Below, piece by piece: positions 11,825-25,669 of a DNA stretch of 64,000 nt. A program made the translations under genes and the position numbers. The stretch is taken from assembly GCA_905160935.1 (NCBI GenBank), contig CAJHZI010000449.1, positions 1,027,001 through 1,091,000 of the forward strand, read 5' to 3'. The stretch comes from Enchytraeus crypticus. Its lineage: Eukaryota > Annelida > Clitellata > Enchytraeida > Enchytraeidae. The notes under the pieces are model-generated. The model searched no databases and was not told the DNA's origin. It saw nothing but the letters and a program-made list of their open reading frames with translations. Every line of letters starts with the position of its first letter. The first letter of the stretch is position 1.

Positions 11825-12772
11825 TGTGCGTCTGTGAAGATCGGGGTACATCAAGGATCAGCCCTAAGTCCATGTTTGTTTACATTGATTATTGATGAGT
11901 TGCTTAAGGGAGTTATTAAGGAGGTCCCATGGTGCATGCTATTCGCAGATGATCTGGTAATAGTAGGAGACACTGTGAAGAAAGTAAGCGAGATGTTGGA
12001 AAACGCGAGAGAAGCACTGGAAAATAAAGGACTGAGGGTGAATAAGGAAAAAACGGAGCATTTAGAAAGTAGATGGAAGGGTGAGATGATAAACGAAGAT
12101 AGAGTAATAAGTTAGGGTTTGGGGCTAGAGAAGGTAACAGATTTTAAGTATTTTGGATCTGTAATAGAGGATAATGGGGAGTTGGAAAAGGAGGTTACTA
12201 GCAGGATTCAGGCTGAATGGGCAAAGTGGAGGGCTGCTAGTGGAGTGTTGTGTGATAGGAGAATCCCACTTAGACTGAAAGGCAAATTTTATAGTTCTGT
12301 GATAAGGCCAGTAATGATGTATGATTCAGAATGTTGGGCACTAAAAAGGGAACATTTGCAGAGTTTGCATGTGGCAGAAATGAGAATGTTGCGTCTAATG
12401 TGTGGAAGAACTAGGAAGGACAGAATGGAAAATGAATATGTGAGGAAGAGTTTGAATGTTGAGGGGATCGGGGATAGGTTGGCTCAGTCGAGATTGAGAT
12501 GGTATGGGCATATTGTGAGAAAGGCAGATGAGGATGTAGTAAAGAGAGTTTGGAGGGAAGAACTGGATGTTAAGCTTGAGAGAGGTACACCACAATTGAC
12601 TTGGGATGCGGTAATAAAGAAGAACTTGAAAAATAGGGGATTGACTGATGATAAGGTGTGGGACAGGGAGGACTGGAGAAAATCTATTCGTATCCCGACC
12701 CTGGTTAAACTGTGATTTAAGGGAAGATGATGATGATGATGATAATGATGATGATGATGATGATGATGATAT
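11825..12772 (+). pseudogene. 5'-truncated RTE-like LINE reverse transcriptase
   Basis: C-terminal part of a non-LTR reverse transcriptase. It opens in the palm with VHQGSALSPCLFTLIIDEL, has the catalytic-box form FADDLVIV, then the thumb DFKYFGSVI, CDRRIPLRLKGKFY and ECWALKREH, and a C-terminal RLRWYGHIVRKADED. A single in-frame TAG at 12113-12115 interrupts it; reading continues in the same frame to a stop at 12713-12715. The 5' end is lost in AT-rich DNA. The element ends in a (GAT)n tail at 12727-12772. Its last ~110 bp are shared with SINE family C. It lacks the endonuclease domain and is inactive. Confidence 0.85.
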
Positions 12773-15700
12773 TATATTTAGGCTAGTTTTAAAAGTCATT
12801 CTGACTGCAGAAATAACATTTCAATAGCTTTTACTAGCAGATAAAAGAGACAAAATTCGAACACAAATAAAACGCGTGACTTTAATATAGTTGAATAATC
12901 TTACCTGACCAATTAATAAACAACGGTTTTGAATTAAAAGCAATTTTATGAAAACACTTCACTGATATAAATGCTTTTTATAAGTATTGTTTATATTTAC
13001 AATTTGTACACTGTTGCCAGCAAGAACATGAAAAAATATCCCAAACAAAACTGTCATTTCTGCCTCTTAAAGAAGTAACAAAAAAAAGTAAGATACACGT
13101 ACGTCATGTATCGGCTCCTATCGACGCTGGTTTAGATGTAAGTTAAAAGAGCTTCTGCGGCACTAAAGGTAAAGATTACTAGTAATAACCATGGAGAGGA
13201 ATGGAGGAAATAAATGAAAGCTACAAACAGCAACTAGGAAATGAAACTACGCGGCATGTCATGTGTGTAACTACGCAACAAAAGGTAATATGTGTTTATG
13301 ACAGCAACTTGTATGTCTACCACGGAAGATAATTTAACCGTGTAAGCATACTTTAACAGGGATGAATGAATTGGTACCTCCGCCAGTGAGCAGAAGGTCT
13401 ATTATTACTATAGTAGCTCCCAAGTTAGAGTATAATCCACACAGAGGGTCTTTTAACGCAAAGTAATGTCTTGTAATAAATCACCGCATGCATTTTATAT
13501 TAATACAGCAATTCTTTACTTAATTTAATACTTATTTTGAGCCATCCCAGGAAGTGTCTTATAATTTACAAATGCCAGAGTGTTTCTTTTTTATTTGATG
13601 GCTGATTATTCTGCGTTTTAGCTACCTTCAGTTGCCACCTTCTAATTCGAGAATAGACTTATTGTATATGACTAATATGGTGTCACCGTATTATTCATAT
13701 ACATGTTTGAACCTAAATTCTGAGGGGACATTTGGATGCGTGTCCATCGACTCGCAATTCTAGAGGGAGGGGAGTGTCCTACCCCCATGTTTACGTCAAT
13801 GTATAGTGCGCTAAAACATAGTTGCTACTTTAAAAGACATTGAAAATCTTTAAATGTAAGTTAGTTATTCACAGTTAGTTGTTTTATTATTATTAATTAT
13901 TTAGAAGCGTTGTATTTTAAACTTTTCCATGGGTCCTCAGGGGCACGTTATATTAGTGATGTTAAAACTGGCGGGTTAAAACTATAGAAGGGGATCATAA
14001 TTTGCCAAGGGGGGGGGTAAAACTCCCAATCCTCCAATCTATAACCCTCCCAGCAAATGGCATAATTTTCAAATAAGAATGCAGTAAACAAATCAACAAG
14101 CATTTGCATTTTATTTCATTTTTATCAATCTAATTTTTCACCATTACAGGGATTTAAACCAAGAGTCAAAGAGTAATACAAAGCACACATACACGATTCT
14201 ACACTCGTGTTTTATAATTTGAGAAAAACTAAAAGAATACAATTTAATGATTACAATCTCATTACAATATAATAGTTAGAAACTTAAAATTCTTAGGCTA
14301 TAATCTGATGACTCTCCAACTAGAATTCCAAACACAATGACAGCTAAACTACATTAAAAGCCAAAAATACTTTAATTAATGTTACCAATAACACTGACTT
14401 GAAACCGAATAAAACACAGTGAATAACACGTGGTTCTGCTTGGTAAAAAGATGAACGAAAACTCCATATGAGCATATTAACTGAACGAAATCTTCTAAAG
14501 ATCAGTCATACTGTAAACAATAGGATAACACTGGCAGAAATATTTAAAAAGAACTCAAGGAACAATTTAGCCAAAATTCAAAACGAACAATATCACCGCT
14601 TTTCACCGGTATAGCTTAATTCCAAAACAGTTTTGTTGCGATTAAGTGTCATTACTATTTGAGTGATAGGGCCACAACAGTGATATTAGCAGAAATAAAT
14701 AGAGCTAAAGCTCCCTGTAATAAATTAGATTATTTTCACCGGTTTACATTTAGAAAATTGAAACACAGTAAAATGGCAGATGTCTTCAATCTACAGATGT
14801 TTAGTGGACTCTTCATTGTATGATAAAATCTATAACACAAGTAGTTTAATAAACAACCACAGACCTGTAACAACTTTAAAATCAATGTCATAAAGAGTAT
14901 ACGAAATTAATGCTCTAACGTTTTAAAGACAAATCAAATCTTAGTAGTCTGTCAATGTGTCTGTAATTAGTTCTAGTGAAAAGCTAGCTGTGCCTGTAAC
15001 TTTTCTTTTTTTCAACAACAACAGCTACATAAAATGCAAATAAACTAGTTTAAAGGGTTTCAAACCAGATTTGCTTAATCAAATCATCATCGATATCAAC
15101 AATCCTAAGATGATGAAATTAATTGTTAAGTGCTGATAGTTCTAATATATTAAGCTGTGTTTATCTTCTGTGCATATAAAGGAATTTCATTCAATTACCA
15201 TACTGTGTCATATGATGGCATCTAGACAGTACAATAACAATGTACCTGTTCAACACAAGTCAACATCTGAGTGCAAATGTTGAATTATAACTTAATCTTT
15301 GCTTCAACATTTGAATAAACAAAGCAGTGAAATAAACTCTGAGTTGTTATTGACAAAATAATCTAACTTCTATAGAACAGCTGCTGCAACAGCTTGCATT
15401 AGCCTGAAAAATGATTCTGTATCTAAAATTACTTACATATGAAGCATGTTCAGAGGTATTGTCTACTTTCCATTGATACAAGCATCCAATGAATTAAACA
15501 TTTGTGCATATACGTCATTAAAGAACTATGGGTTAACTTCAAGTTGGAACTCATATTTGAGCAATTTTTACAGTAAATTAGAAGCCAACAGTCAAAAAAA
15601 TACATATAAGTCTATTTCAAATTGGATCTTAAATATTATCTAAGCAGCAAAAGCCAACAGGGTCAAGAGGTTTATCACATATTGGAGCATCAGAATAATG

Positions 15701-16214
15701 TCTTAGTAAACTACAACATATTTTAGGTAGAAAATTAGAACTATAATATTTTAGTTATCTTTAAGCAATTTAACTACATGCTGCTTCATCTTCTGCTTCT
15801 AAACACGATGTGATTTAGTAAACAGAATATTTCAGGCAAATTTTTACAATTTATTATAAATTTTACAATCCAATGTAGAGGAATAAATAGACCTGTATAT
15901 TTTCCAAAAACGTAGATTTAGCATATTAGAATCCTTCAAGAATGCATATGCATATATTTATTTTTCTCCAACAATATTGCAAAGGTATTTGATCAAATAG
16001 TTTGGTTATATTCTTACATATTTGACGTAGACTACAAGGATCTGGAAAATGATTAAACTATACAGTTAGCTTAACCATTCCTTAGGTTCCATGTGTGTAA
16101 ATATACAAATGAGTATAGCAGTGTACAATCAATGAGGCAATCTTTATATATGATGCACCATATTATTAGCTGATTGCTTAGCTGAAGCCTTTCAAGTTCT
16201 TGATACTGACTAAA
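12773..16214. other. Spacer downstream of desaturase gene
   Basis: No exon recognised on either strand. An inverted fragment related to SINE family E (ACTAGTAATAACCATGGAGA) lies near 13175-13195. A short poly-G patch occurs near 14008. The part nearest 16214 may include 3'-UTR of the desaturase, but no polyadenylation site could be assigned. Confidence 0.5.
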
Positions 16215-16487
16215 ATTCTAATGTTATAGGACTGTGTCCTCATAAATCCAATGCTCTAAGAATCATGGTTCTGATGCTATAGGACGGTGTCTTCACGATT
16301 CTAATGCTCTAGGACTCGCGATCCTATCGCTCTAGGACTAATGATCCTAATGCTCTAGGACTCGCGATCCTAATGCTCTAAGACTCGCGATCCTAATGCT
16401 CCAGGACTCATGATCCTAATGCTCTAGGACTCGTGATCCTAACGCTCTAGGACTCGTGATCCTAATGCTCTAGGACTGTGTCCTCAT
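16215..16487. repeat. 24-bp minisatellite at the desaturase stop codon
   Basis: About eleven units, in plus sense like GATCCTAATGCTCTAGGACT plus CGYG, with more divergent copies toward 16215. The coding-side unit contains the last desaturase codons (V L E H stop). Every unit on the minus strand carries a GAGCATTAG-like string, so each repeats the stop codon. Confidence 0.9.
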
Positions 16488-19243
16488 GGATCAGCTGAAC
16501 ATCCGGACGAGGAGCAGCCTTCCTGTGCTTCGCCGAAGTGTATCCAAATCCCACCGAACTGTCTCCGGTCCTCTCACGCCTGCGCTCAATGGCTTCCTGC
16601 GACATCTTCTTGCGCTTATCAGCCAATCCAATCAGAGCCATCGTGTCGATAAACAACGTTGTGAAGTTGTAACGAAATCCGTACTCGCTGGTGGAGTAGT
16701 CGCTAGGGAATGTGTGGTGGTAGTTGTGGAAGCCCTCTCCCATGGCTCCGAGAGATACGAGGAGGTTCTCGGCGGGGTTGATGAACCTGTCGTATGGCTT
16801 GTTGCCCCACAGGTGGGCGGCACTGTTGACCAGCCAGGTGAAGTTGAGGGCTAGAACGTAGCGGAATACGCCGCAGACAAAGTACGAAATCCAAGCGCTC
16901 TCACCCCAGAAGTACCAAGGTATGACGGTGGGTAGGACAAAGCATAGCAGCACGACAGAGGGAAGGTAGACCCTGAAACAGTGCAAATAAATAAATTAAA
17001 TGGACTAAAAATATACCGACAAAATTCTTATTTTCCTATAGAAAAACAATAGTTAACAAGATCCTGCATAATGTAGTTCTCATCACAATATAAAATAACT
17101 ATTGCTCAGTAAATGATGTTTAATATATAATAAAGCTACACATGATAAATTTTTTAGAATAGAAAACAACAATTATACAGTGATCATGTAACAATTCTAC
17201 AAATTGTAATACACACTGTCACAACATCATTGCAATTCTAGTTTTCATAGGTACAGAGTCAAGGAAGATGAAAAAACTGCCAACACTATTTGACAAACTA
17301 ATTCTTATTTTATAAAGTTCCCAACTTGTAATTTTATTTCAAATAAAAATATTTAATGAGCACGATTCTTCCTAAATGACCTTCATTACAAAAAGTCACA
17401 CAAACTAGGCATCCTCTGCTTATTTCTGGCTGCTTGAGAAGAGACTAGCCTGCTTGAGAATAGACTAGCATGTTTTTCAAGAAGCTAGTAGCACAGCTAT
17501 GCTAAAACTTTTGCACAGATTCTTAAACCTGATTTTATATCAAAATGAAAATTAAAAAATTCATTTACTTTCTCTGTATGGCGCAGACAGGATCGTTGAG
17601 GAGGTCAGAGATGTCAAGCTTCTTTCCTTTCTCCTTGACGTCTGGATGCTTGCGAACCATCAGCCACCCGATGTGAGCGAAGAAGAATCCTCTCTTAGCG
17701 TTGTGTGGATCAGCATCAGTTTCTGAGTACTTGTGGTGAACTCTGTGATCCCTTGACCACTCGATGATGTCATTCTTTGAAATAAATCAATCACTCAAGA
17801 AATTAATTAACCAAGCCATGAAATAAACAGTTTGAATCTTTTCTAGAATTAGAGTCTGCATTTCCATTAGAAATCTCTGCCGCTGTACTTATCACAATGC
17901 AGTAAAATACAGAAGATATACAGTCTCCTAGGCAACTCTTCATTTCCACATAGGAGTGAATATTTAAATCATCTAACATACCTAATCTCGGCCTGCCTCT
18001 GCCTCTCTTTCCTTCCATTCTATCTTCTATAACCTCGTTTAATACACTTTCCCCCCTTAGAACGTGTCCTATCCAACTCTTCTTCCTATTTCTTGGTACA
18101 TTTATAACATTCTATCTGTACCAACTCTCTCCAGAGCTTCAATATATTTTATGAAAATATATTGGACACAAATTTAGGCCTACCTGGAAAGCGATGGAGT
18201 TGCAGATAGCTAGAAAGATTCTGAGAGGAAGCTTGGCCTGGTAGGACCTGTGAGTCCACAGCCTGTGTGCTCCGGCTGTTATACCCAGAGCATTCATCTC
18301 GTACATCACGATGGCTACAAACAGTACGTCGCATTACTAGAAATTTTAGTATCACGATATCAAACTTGTGCGAGATTAGTTGAAGCACAGTCCAAGTTGA
18401 TTAAATGCCTATACATATATATTCCCAACTATAATGCCAGTAGATCTTAATTCTGTTCACACATCTAAATTAGTGGCTATCAATTTAACCTAAGAGAAAT
18501 AGTCAAGTACACTAGAGTAACCAGCAGAGTCTTTGCAAGGCATTGGAGTATTTTTATATTTAACATTAGGCATTAAATTAGTTACATAAGATGGAGCAAG
18601 TACATGTTTCATCAGATGTGTTTAATTAGACATGATAATCTTTAGAAATGGGAAAAATACAGTAACTATAGCCTACCACGATAGCAAGGAGATCTACGAG
18701 ACCAATGAACAACTACGGAGGATCCACTACATGGCACAAATCTTAAATCCAGCTGATGGTGTAAATATGAAATGGTAGTGAAAGAGATAAATATTCATAT
18801 CAATCTATCTACAGTCAATCAAACAGAAAACAAAAAGCAGAAAAGGTATGATATAGTGTCCACTAAAATGGTCACAAAGTTTACAGAATACACTAAATTC
18901 TCAAAAATAATTTAAATGTTAAGAAAAGTTAGTTTAGCCAGATACTACTACATCATAACTACAACAAAATAAACGTAAAAATAACCAGCAAATGCTTGAA
19001 AGCTAAAGACAGACGAATTATTTACTCACTAAAGAGCCAGGTGTAAGGGCGGGCGAATGGTATCAGATAAAGTCCATAGAGCGCTGCGAGATGAAGTATA
19101 ACGAAGTACACAACATTTCTCCAGCGGATCTTCAGCGGCATTTGCTTGGCATCTGCGGGAACAAACCCGGCATCCGGAGTAACGACCTTGTCAAGGTCAT
19201 CCTGGACGTCATAGAGGTCGGCTCCTTCGTTACGTGGCGGCAT
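16462..19243 (-). CDS. SCD: Delta-9 acyl-CoA (stearoyl-CoA) desaturase
   Basis: Introduces the delta-9 double bond into saturated acyl-CoA in the ER membrane, using cytochrome b5. Four coding exons: 19030-19243, 18184-18314, 17569-17774 and 16462-16972, with matching phases 1, 0 and 2, giving 353 aa, normal for the family. All three iron-binding His boxes are present: HRLWTH at about residues 88-93, HRVHH at 125-129 and HNYHH at 266-270, plus the conserved NSAAHLWG near 233-240. Membrane segments flank these, the first in [18 protein letters not shown]. The start is the ATG opening [12 protein letters not shown]; upstream UTR exons were not found. The first coding intron is the shortest on repeats, while the second carries a LINE fragment. 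A minisatellite begins at the stop codon. Identification is firm; the exact paralogue is not. Confidence 0.95.
17810..18165 (-). pseudogene. LINE family D C-terminal fragment in desaturase intron 2
   Basis: Minus-strand reading gives [20 protein letters not shown] and [16 protein letters not shown], the C-terminal signature of RTE-like reverse transcriptases, followed by HSYVEMK where similarity stops. The same ending continues in the (GA)n-tailed fragments at 25110-25255 and 29227-29430. No longer functional. Confidence 0.75.
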
Positions 19244-20944
19244 ATTGATTGATTAGTCAAAAGTTACTTCAGTAAATCTACGAATAACAATTTTAGATGA
19301 TTATCTCAAAAGCAAACTCTAAATTTATACAAGCATCAAAATCAGAATTTAGACAAATTTCTAATTTTGTGAATAAGGCCTTTAACCCAATTTAACTATT
19401 TTACTGTCAAACATACTTTAGAGAACCACATTATTAGCAGATTACTCTTATAAAATATTCTTGTATTAAATCATTACTTTACCAATTGCATGACTTCCAC
19501 CACATCAAAACTCTGCATGCCTAGTTTTATTGCTACAATCTTCAGTATAATATTATATCAATACAGTTCTTCACAAAATAAACAAAGTGACAAAGAAAAA
19601 ACATACATTTCTTGCGTTAACAAATTAAATACTAACTGGATGAAATTGCTTCTCTTTCTTAGTTACAGTTACAACGATCTTAAAAGTTAAAAGTAGAGGA
19701 TTGGTAATGTTTCGTATAAATTAAGTTCAATTGTTTTGAATAGCTCAATTATATATATGCCAGTATATCAGAAGTCGATTAGGATAGGTCGCCAGCTACA
19801 TGACCCATGCAGCTAAATATCAGCAACAACAATATTTATCAACACACGACCTATGTTATAACCTTCCACTTAAGATAGTAAATTCTTGACTGTGGAGTGC
19901 GCAAATTCCCAAACTCAGCCTACTTGATAACAAGAGGTTCAATAAACAGATCAACATAAGTGATGAACCCCCTGATAGCTTACTTAAACTGGCTGGACCC
20001 AGCCAATATAGTTTACCTCAATCACATTTGCAGACAAAATTTACTTCAACAAAAATACACATAATCTGGTCTGTATGGCACTCAAGGTAGTTTACAGGCA
20101 GGATTAATTTACAACAACAAATCTTCAAAAATAAGTCAAGTAGACTCAATCAATCTTAAAGGGCTAAAAAATAGATATCCAATGACATAAAAGAAGAGTT
20201 GCTACTAACTTATATTCAAAAAAAAGGTTCTCAAAAGAGAGTTAATAACTTAGATTCAAGTAAAAATGCTCTCTATAGACCTTTATAATATGTAGTGGTA
20301 GCTCTGTTCACATAATAAACAAAGCCTAGTGGGGGAGTGGTGGGAGAGTGGGGAGTGGTGTGGTCTTATATAGACGGCTGGCAATGCTCAGTATATTCAC
20401 ACATATTTATTTTTCTTCATTTATTGTCAAAATGGTATTTTAAGTTAAAAAAGTATATTTCAATTATTTTATCAAATGGTGATAAATATGTTATAATTTA
20501 CATTTAATATATATCTAGATAGAATATCTAGAGAGGATATACTACATTTTTAGGATATATTACATTGCTGTTGCCTTCTGCAAAACAATTAAGTTTATGA
20601 TTGCATGGTGGCGCCTCCAAAGAAATAAAAAATTTATAGTGTGATCTTTCAAGGTAAACACCTTTTATAAAAGGTTTATAACCTCATGCATAAAGCTTAC
20701 TACAACATCATATCTTACGGATAAAAACGTTTATACAACATAATAATCAGGGTGATAACATGAATCTGTGAATTTTCAACACTACATTATATCTAATCAT
20801 GCAATGGTGGGTGTCACAGGGTGATTACACTGTCGTTTAACTGTGACGAAGTTTTAACTCTCCGGGTCTATAATTGACTTAAGTAGACAATAGGACATTA
20901 ACTTAAGCACATTTCACCTCATTAAAACTCTATAAAACTGTTGT
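19244..20944. other. 5' flank of the desaturase gene
   Basis: No coding exon seen. A TATA-like box at 20365-20372 on the minus strand is described separately. The remainder is AT-rich without recognised repeats. Confidence 0.5.
20365..20372 (-). promoter_or_regulatory. Possible TATA box for the desaturase gene
   Basis: The minus strand reads CTATATAAGACC in a locally GC-richer patch, about 1.1 kb upstream of the desaturase ATG and correctly oriented. This would need a 5'-UTR exon and intron between here and 19243, which is common in the family but not shown here. Confidence 0.3.
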
Positions 20945-21057
20945 TAATGTCAGTTTCATCTCTCAAAAGTGATATCAGTGACGGGAATGCCCAGGATTTG
21001 AACCCACACAAACTGATCCACAGTCGGTTATCCTAACGACACTTCCACTGGCTCGAG
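20945..21057 (-). repeat. SINE family A copy
   Basis: Inverted, diverged copy with the CCCAGGATTTGAACCC B-box region and a CCACTGGCTCGAG end. Confidence 0.7.
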
Positions 21058-21428
21058 TAAATATATTTTACCTTACCCTATATAAGCCTTGTAAGTGTAC
21101 CTAATTGTGTGATCGTAAGAATTCAAGTAAGTAGGAGTCAGTACAAGAAGCGCTCATAACAACCAAACAAGCAAATAAGATCAAAAACTGCTACACTGAA
21201 GGGCAGGGGACATATTAGTAAGGGATTATATATTCCATGAATTAATTCAACATTTAGTTGAATACAGAAATACTATTTTGCCTGTAATCTCTCCCTCTCC
21301 CTCTCTCAGTGCACTGCCTAATCTATAGCATACAACTCCTCCAGCCTACTCACTACTCCGATTTCATTTTCATCTGTTCTCTGGCTGACTGCCACGCTTC
21401 AGTGCTCCATAATTACGATCACCATAAC

Positions 21429-21560
21429 ATAACATATCAGCAATGAGAGTGCTACTGTCATCAATGACAACATGGAGCACTATTAAGACAAAAGCTGGCG
21501 AGCAAAAAGAAGGTCCAAAAACGGAGCAAATTCCAAAATCCAGAAAATCAGTCCATACGA
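21429..21560 (+). repeat. SINE family B copy
   Basis: Blocks GAGAGTGCTACTGTCATCAA, GGAGCACTATTAAGAC, GAAGGTCCAAAAACGGAGC and CAGAAAATCAGTCC. One of the clearest copies. Confidence 0.75.
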
Positions 21561-21834
21561 TTACGTCTTTATGATATAAAATCCTTAGCTCTAATTATAC
21601 TTAGATATGCTGTATGCAACTCTTCCTTATTATTAGCTGTCTATCTTCACCAACATTTTCGAAACTTCTTCATTTTGTGAGTCTATTTTTTCCTGCCCAC
21701 TGTTTTCTCCCTATATCCAACAGTAAACCTTTTCGAAATCAAATATCTATTAAAGTCCAAATAGGCATGGTTTGAAGTGTCAGTCAGATAACGTCATGAA
21801 ATTTAAAATGGCAGATCCTGTGGTGAATCCAACT

Positions 21835-21970
21835 CTCATTGGTTTATTCTCGGACATTTACTGGACTTGTTACTCGAATTTGGACTAAATTGTCTACCAT
21901 TTTAAACATGTGGTTAGTATTAAAAGTGATAGACATCAACATGGTTGATCATTTCACTATAATGTGTGTT
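21835..21970 (+). repeat. Dispersed repeat family F copy
   Basis: Contains CGGACATTTACTGGACTTGT and GGTTGATCATTTCACTATAA, matching 36020-36185 and, inverted, 33490-33690. The fuller copies carry a tRNA-like B box, so the family is probably a tRNA-derived SINE. Confidence 0.6.
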
Positions 21971-24900
21971 ATTATTATTCACTATTTACGCTGTGTAAAA
22001 TTTAAATCCTACAATTTTGGTTTTATAACAAACATAAATAATTAATTTATGTCAATTATTCCACAATGTACCAGATGACAATCCACGCAATCAATAAGAT
22101 CATTCTATTCCTCGCCTAACTGCAAAAATCATTAACATGCAAATTGAAAATTATAATTTTAATCATAATAGTGAAGTAATTAAGAAACTTTTTCTAATTT
22201 ATTAACTAGTATTTACGAATTTCATATCATTCCACTCACTGGAAAGATGCCTATCTCCTCTTCCACCTGGAACTAAGGAGAGAATGAGAGAGAGCCTACC
22301 GGTAAAGCATACATCCAGCGATATAGAAACATATGCAGCATAGAAACACACATACCTGCGGCAGGTCGTTGAGCGATACGCTCAGGGAATTACGTTAACT
22401 AGAGATACAATTACAGCGATAAATAGAGATATAAAGAGAGACTAAGACAATTAATTAGTGAGACAAACAAGGTCACGCTATAAGCACGAGGTTAACCAGC
22501 CGGCATGTCAATTAATGCGTAATTCTTTGCTCACCCGACAACGAATCTGAATGATGCAATGGCGCAGAGATTATATAATTGATTATTTGTTAAAAATCAA
22601 TATTTTAATGAAAAGTTACGATGACTCTTTCTATAAATTAACAAAGATAGTAAAAATATATAAATACTAGAAAACTTTTAGCTATCATACTAATAAAATA
22701 GTTACCAAAATACGAATGAAGCAACAATTACCTAGTCAGAGCCAACCTAGTCAACCTAGCCAACCCGGTAAATTAATAGGGTTAAAAATTAGTAGTTTTT
22801 AGAGTTTGAAATGACTCAAATGGGTAGTTTCATAGGGTTCGAAATGAGTAGAGGAACAGTGTATTTGAGCACTCGACCCTCTGTAACGGTGATGGATAAG
22901 ATTGGGATGCTGTACATCTCTCCGCTCAACACTTATTATAGCTATAATTTCCCGAATAATTAATTTTCAAAGTAATAATAATTTGGCAAGGCTATATATC
23001 AAACGTCATAGAGGTAAAAAACATGTAATTATTATTTTCATCCTTTAGTAATCATAATTTCAGACTACTTGCACATAAAACTTTCGTGCATTCCAAATTT
23101 AAATTTATATTTAACCATAATTGCTGAAATTAACGCTGGAATTGAGACTTTTTATCTCGTAAACTGACTGATCTACTTGACTAGCTATAAGTTTACAAAA
23201 TCAGTCTATGTGGAATCGCCAAATTAAGATTAAATTAGATTCAATAAATATATTATAATATCCTCCGACAACCTTAGGCAGGAAATTGTTAAACTCTATA
23301 ATTGTTACGCATTTGGGTTTTACCGTTATCGAATTAATTGCGGCGTATTATGCATCTAAATGACGTTGGCTATCCTTAGGCTCAATCTATATGAATATGA
23401 AAGATATTGGCAAACAGTTATCTCACTGGTATTATATTTTGCTTGATAGAGGATTTGCTGCTAACAAATATATAAAGGACACAATTAGGCTACATGAAAA
23501 AAATCAATTTTGAACTTAAAAATTACATTGCCTAATTAGGAAAAAGATACCGTGCAGATAGGGTGGAAAAATTAGTCCACGCGCCATAGATACATTTTGT
23601 AACTACATATCCCACCACAATGCTAGTGTCTCATAAATGTCCCACAAAAGTATCACGTGTCTTCATGTAAATAAACATTACTATTTTCTCACACGTATTA
23701 GGAGACGTAGATCGGCAGTTTTAAATATCCATGGAACTAATAAACCAGGAAAATTCTTATTAGATTTCAGGGTCTACCGAAAATACTTTTATAGGATCAC
23801 GCTTTGGTTCACAAAATATACAGCTATATAGATTAGCACTAATTTGGTAAAATTCACATATGGATAAAAAAGAATAGAAAATCTGATTTTACAATTTGAA
23901 TTTCATTTAGATGAGAGTAATTTACGTCTATCGACTGTTATTTTATTTAAGAGTTGTTACTTATATGAAAATGCGAAACTTCATGTATATCTTAAATTAA
24001 ATGTGCTATTTGTACTGTAAAGTTAAAGTTCAGTTTCAATAATGAAATAGTGCGAACAAGTCATGTATTTATATTTCTGAATACGTGGCAATTAAGGTTA
24101 ACTGTTCTATCTTACGTGTTTTTCTGGACTGGATGGATTAGGACATTCGTATTATTATTAGAATATTCGCAATATTTAGCAATCTAATACTAATCATCAG
24201 CTGTTCACGAGCCGCCTCATATCACGCCATGCGAGCCGGCACCAGACGATCTGCTCACTAGTCTGGTTTCTGCCCTCATACAGCGCATTGCTTGATACTG
24301 CGTGAAGCACTGCTTCAAATGGCTGAGACCAACCGATAAAACGAATGAATGTTAAACAATCATGTGGTCTTCATAAATTATTGTTTTTAAGGCTACTCTG
24401 CAAATCTACCATGCTTTCGATTGACGACCCTTATGTAACAATATCGCTATTCGACATTCGTTATTGCTACACGCAGGAGCTTCCACCCCCCAAAAAAACC
24501 ACGCATGCACGCATATTTCCCATCAAATCGCGATGTGCAATTTATCCACTCCCCGCTTCATTTTTAAAACCCCAAACCTTTTCCCACGCCCCTGTTTTGT
24601 CAACGACGCAACTTGTGTCGTTATTAATATTTTTATGCATAACCATGAAGGAGAGATATGAGAAATAATTTTCCATAATTTTACGTACTAGGCCTATATT
24701 ATACGTACACGTAATTATACTATAGCCTAATTAATTATACATAATTGTACAATATCATAAACACTATACACAATGTGGAGAGTACTGTGGGTGGTACCGC
24801 CCTTTAATTGCTTCAAAATTCTATAATTTTTATGATAAATGAGTTGAAAGATGCATGGAGTATAATGAATATAATGAGTGGAAAGAATATGTTGAGTTGA

Positions 24901-25105
24901 AAGATGCAAATGGGGGAGGGCGGGGGGGTTAAATAATTATAATTATAGCTTTTTTAAGCAAATGAGGTGTAGTGCGTTCCATATAGTGTGTATAATTTTA
25001 TTTATAATTAGGGCCTATATGTAATTGCTGGAGGCCCTATAAGTCGGTGTACGTATAGCATAGTTAGATATATATGAATAGTATTTCTCATATCTCTCCT
25101 CTCCT
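21971..25105. other. Spacer, no gene seen
   Basis: AT-rich with short chance ORFs only. A GC-richer patch at about 24205-24320 (CACGAGCCGCCTCATATCAC) could be an upstream exon or promoter of the desaturase gene, but there is no direct support. Confidence 0.5.
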
Positions 25106-25204
25106 CTAAAGATCCACTCCTACGTGGACATGAAGAGGAAAATTGAAAAAAGAGTTGAGTGGAGGCGTTACGCCTATATTATATGGACCTGCTAGTAGGC
25201 AGTT

Positions 25205-25253
<49 letters not shown>

Positions 25254-25255
25254 CA
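25106..25255 (+). mobile_element. LINE family D 3' end with (GA)n tail
   Basis: Begins AAGATCCACTCCTACGTGGA, continues through GTGGAGGCGTTACGCC and GTAGGCAGTTCACAGA, and runs into about 42 bp of GA repeat. The reading frame matches the C-terminus of the RTE-like protein in 17810-18165. Confidence 0.75.
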
Positions 25256-25669
25256 TAATTATAATTAATATTTGATTTAGCTTGAACTGGTTGGGTCTAA
25301 CGAATGCTCATTTTTGAGCGTGGTAGTAGATTGTGATCAAGAACTATTAGGCCTACTATTTTTATTACTATATTTTATTACTTCAAGAAATGCAAAAGTC
25401 TAATTCGAGAATTTCTAGAAGTAATCTAGGCTTGATTTATACAAGTAAACATGTAGATCCATTAGAATTCATAGTTTAGAGTAACCACATGTTCAGACTC
25501 AAATATTAAAATAATCCTAGAATATTAATCATCTGTAGGCCTACTATTCACAAACACTACACTTTAAACAGAGCGTAGTGAGTAATAACGGCTCTTTTTC
25601 TATTAATAGCTGCGGCGCGGGTAAACAGGATAGTTTTCTCAGGGAATGACGCCCCCTGCCCGGTAAATG

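Noticed and set aside
16486..16894. Other frames across the last desaturase exon
   Set aside because: Shadows; the real frame carries the HNYHH box and splices in phase.
24345..24668. 107-codon plus-strand frame
   Set aside because: No domain, no splice context, and composition like the surrounding spacer.
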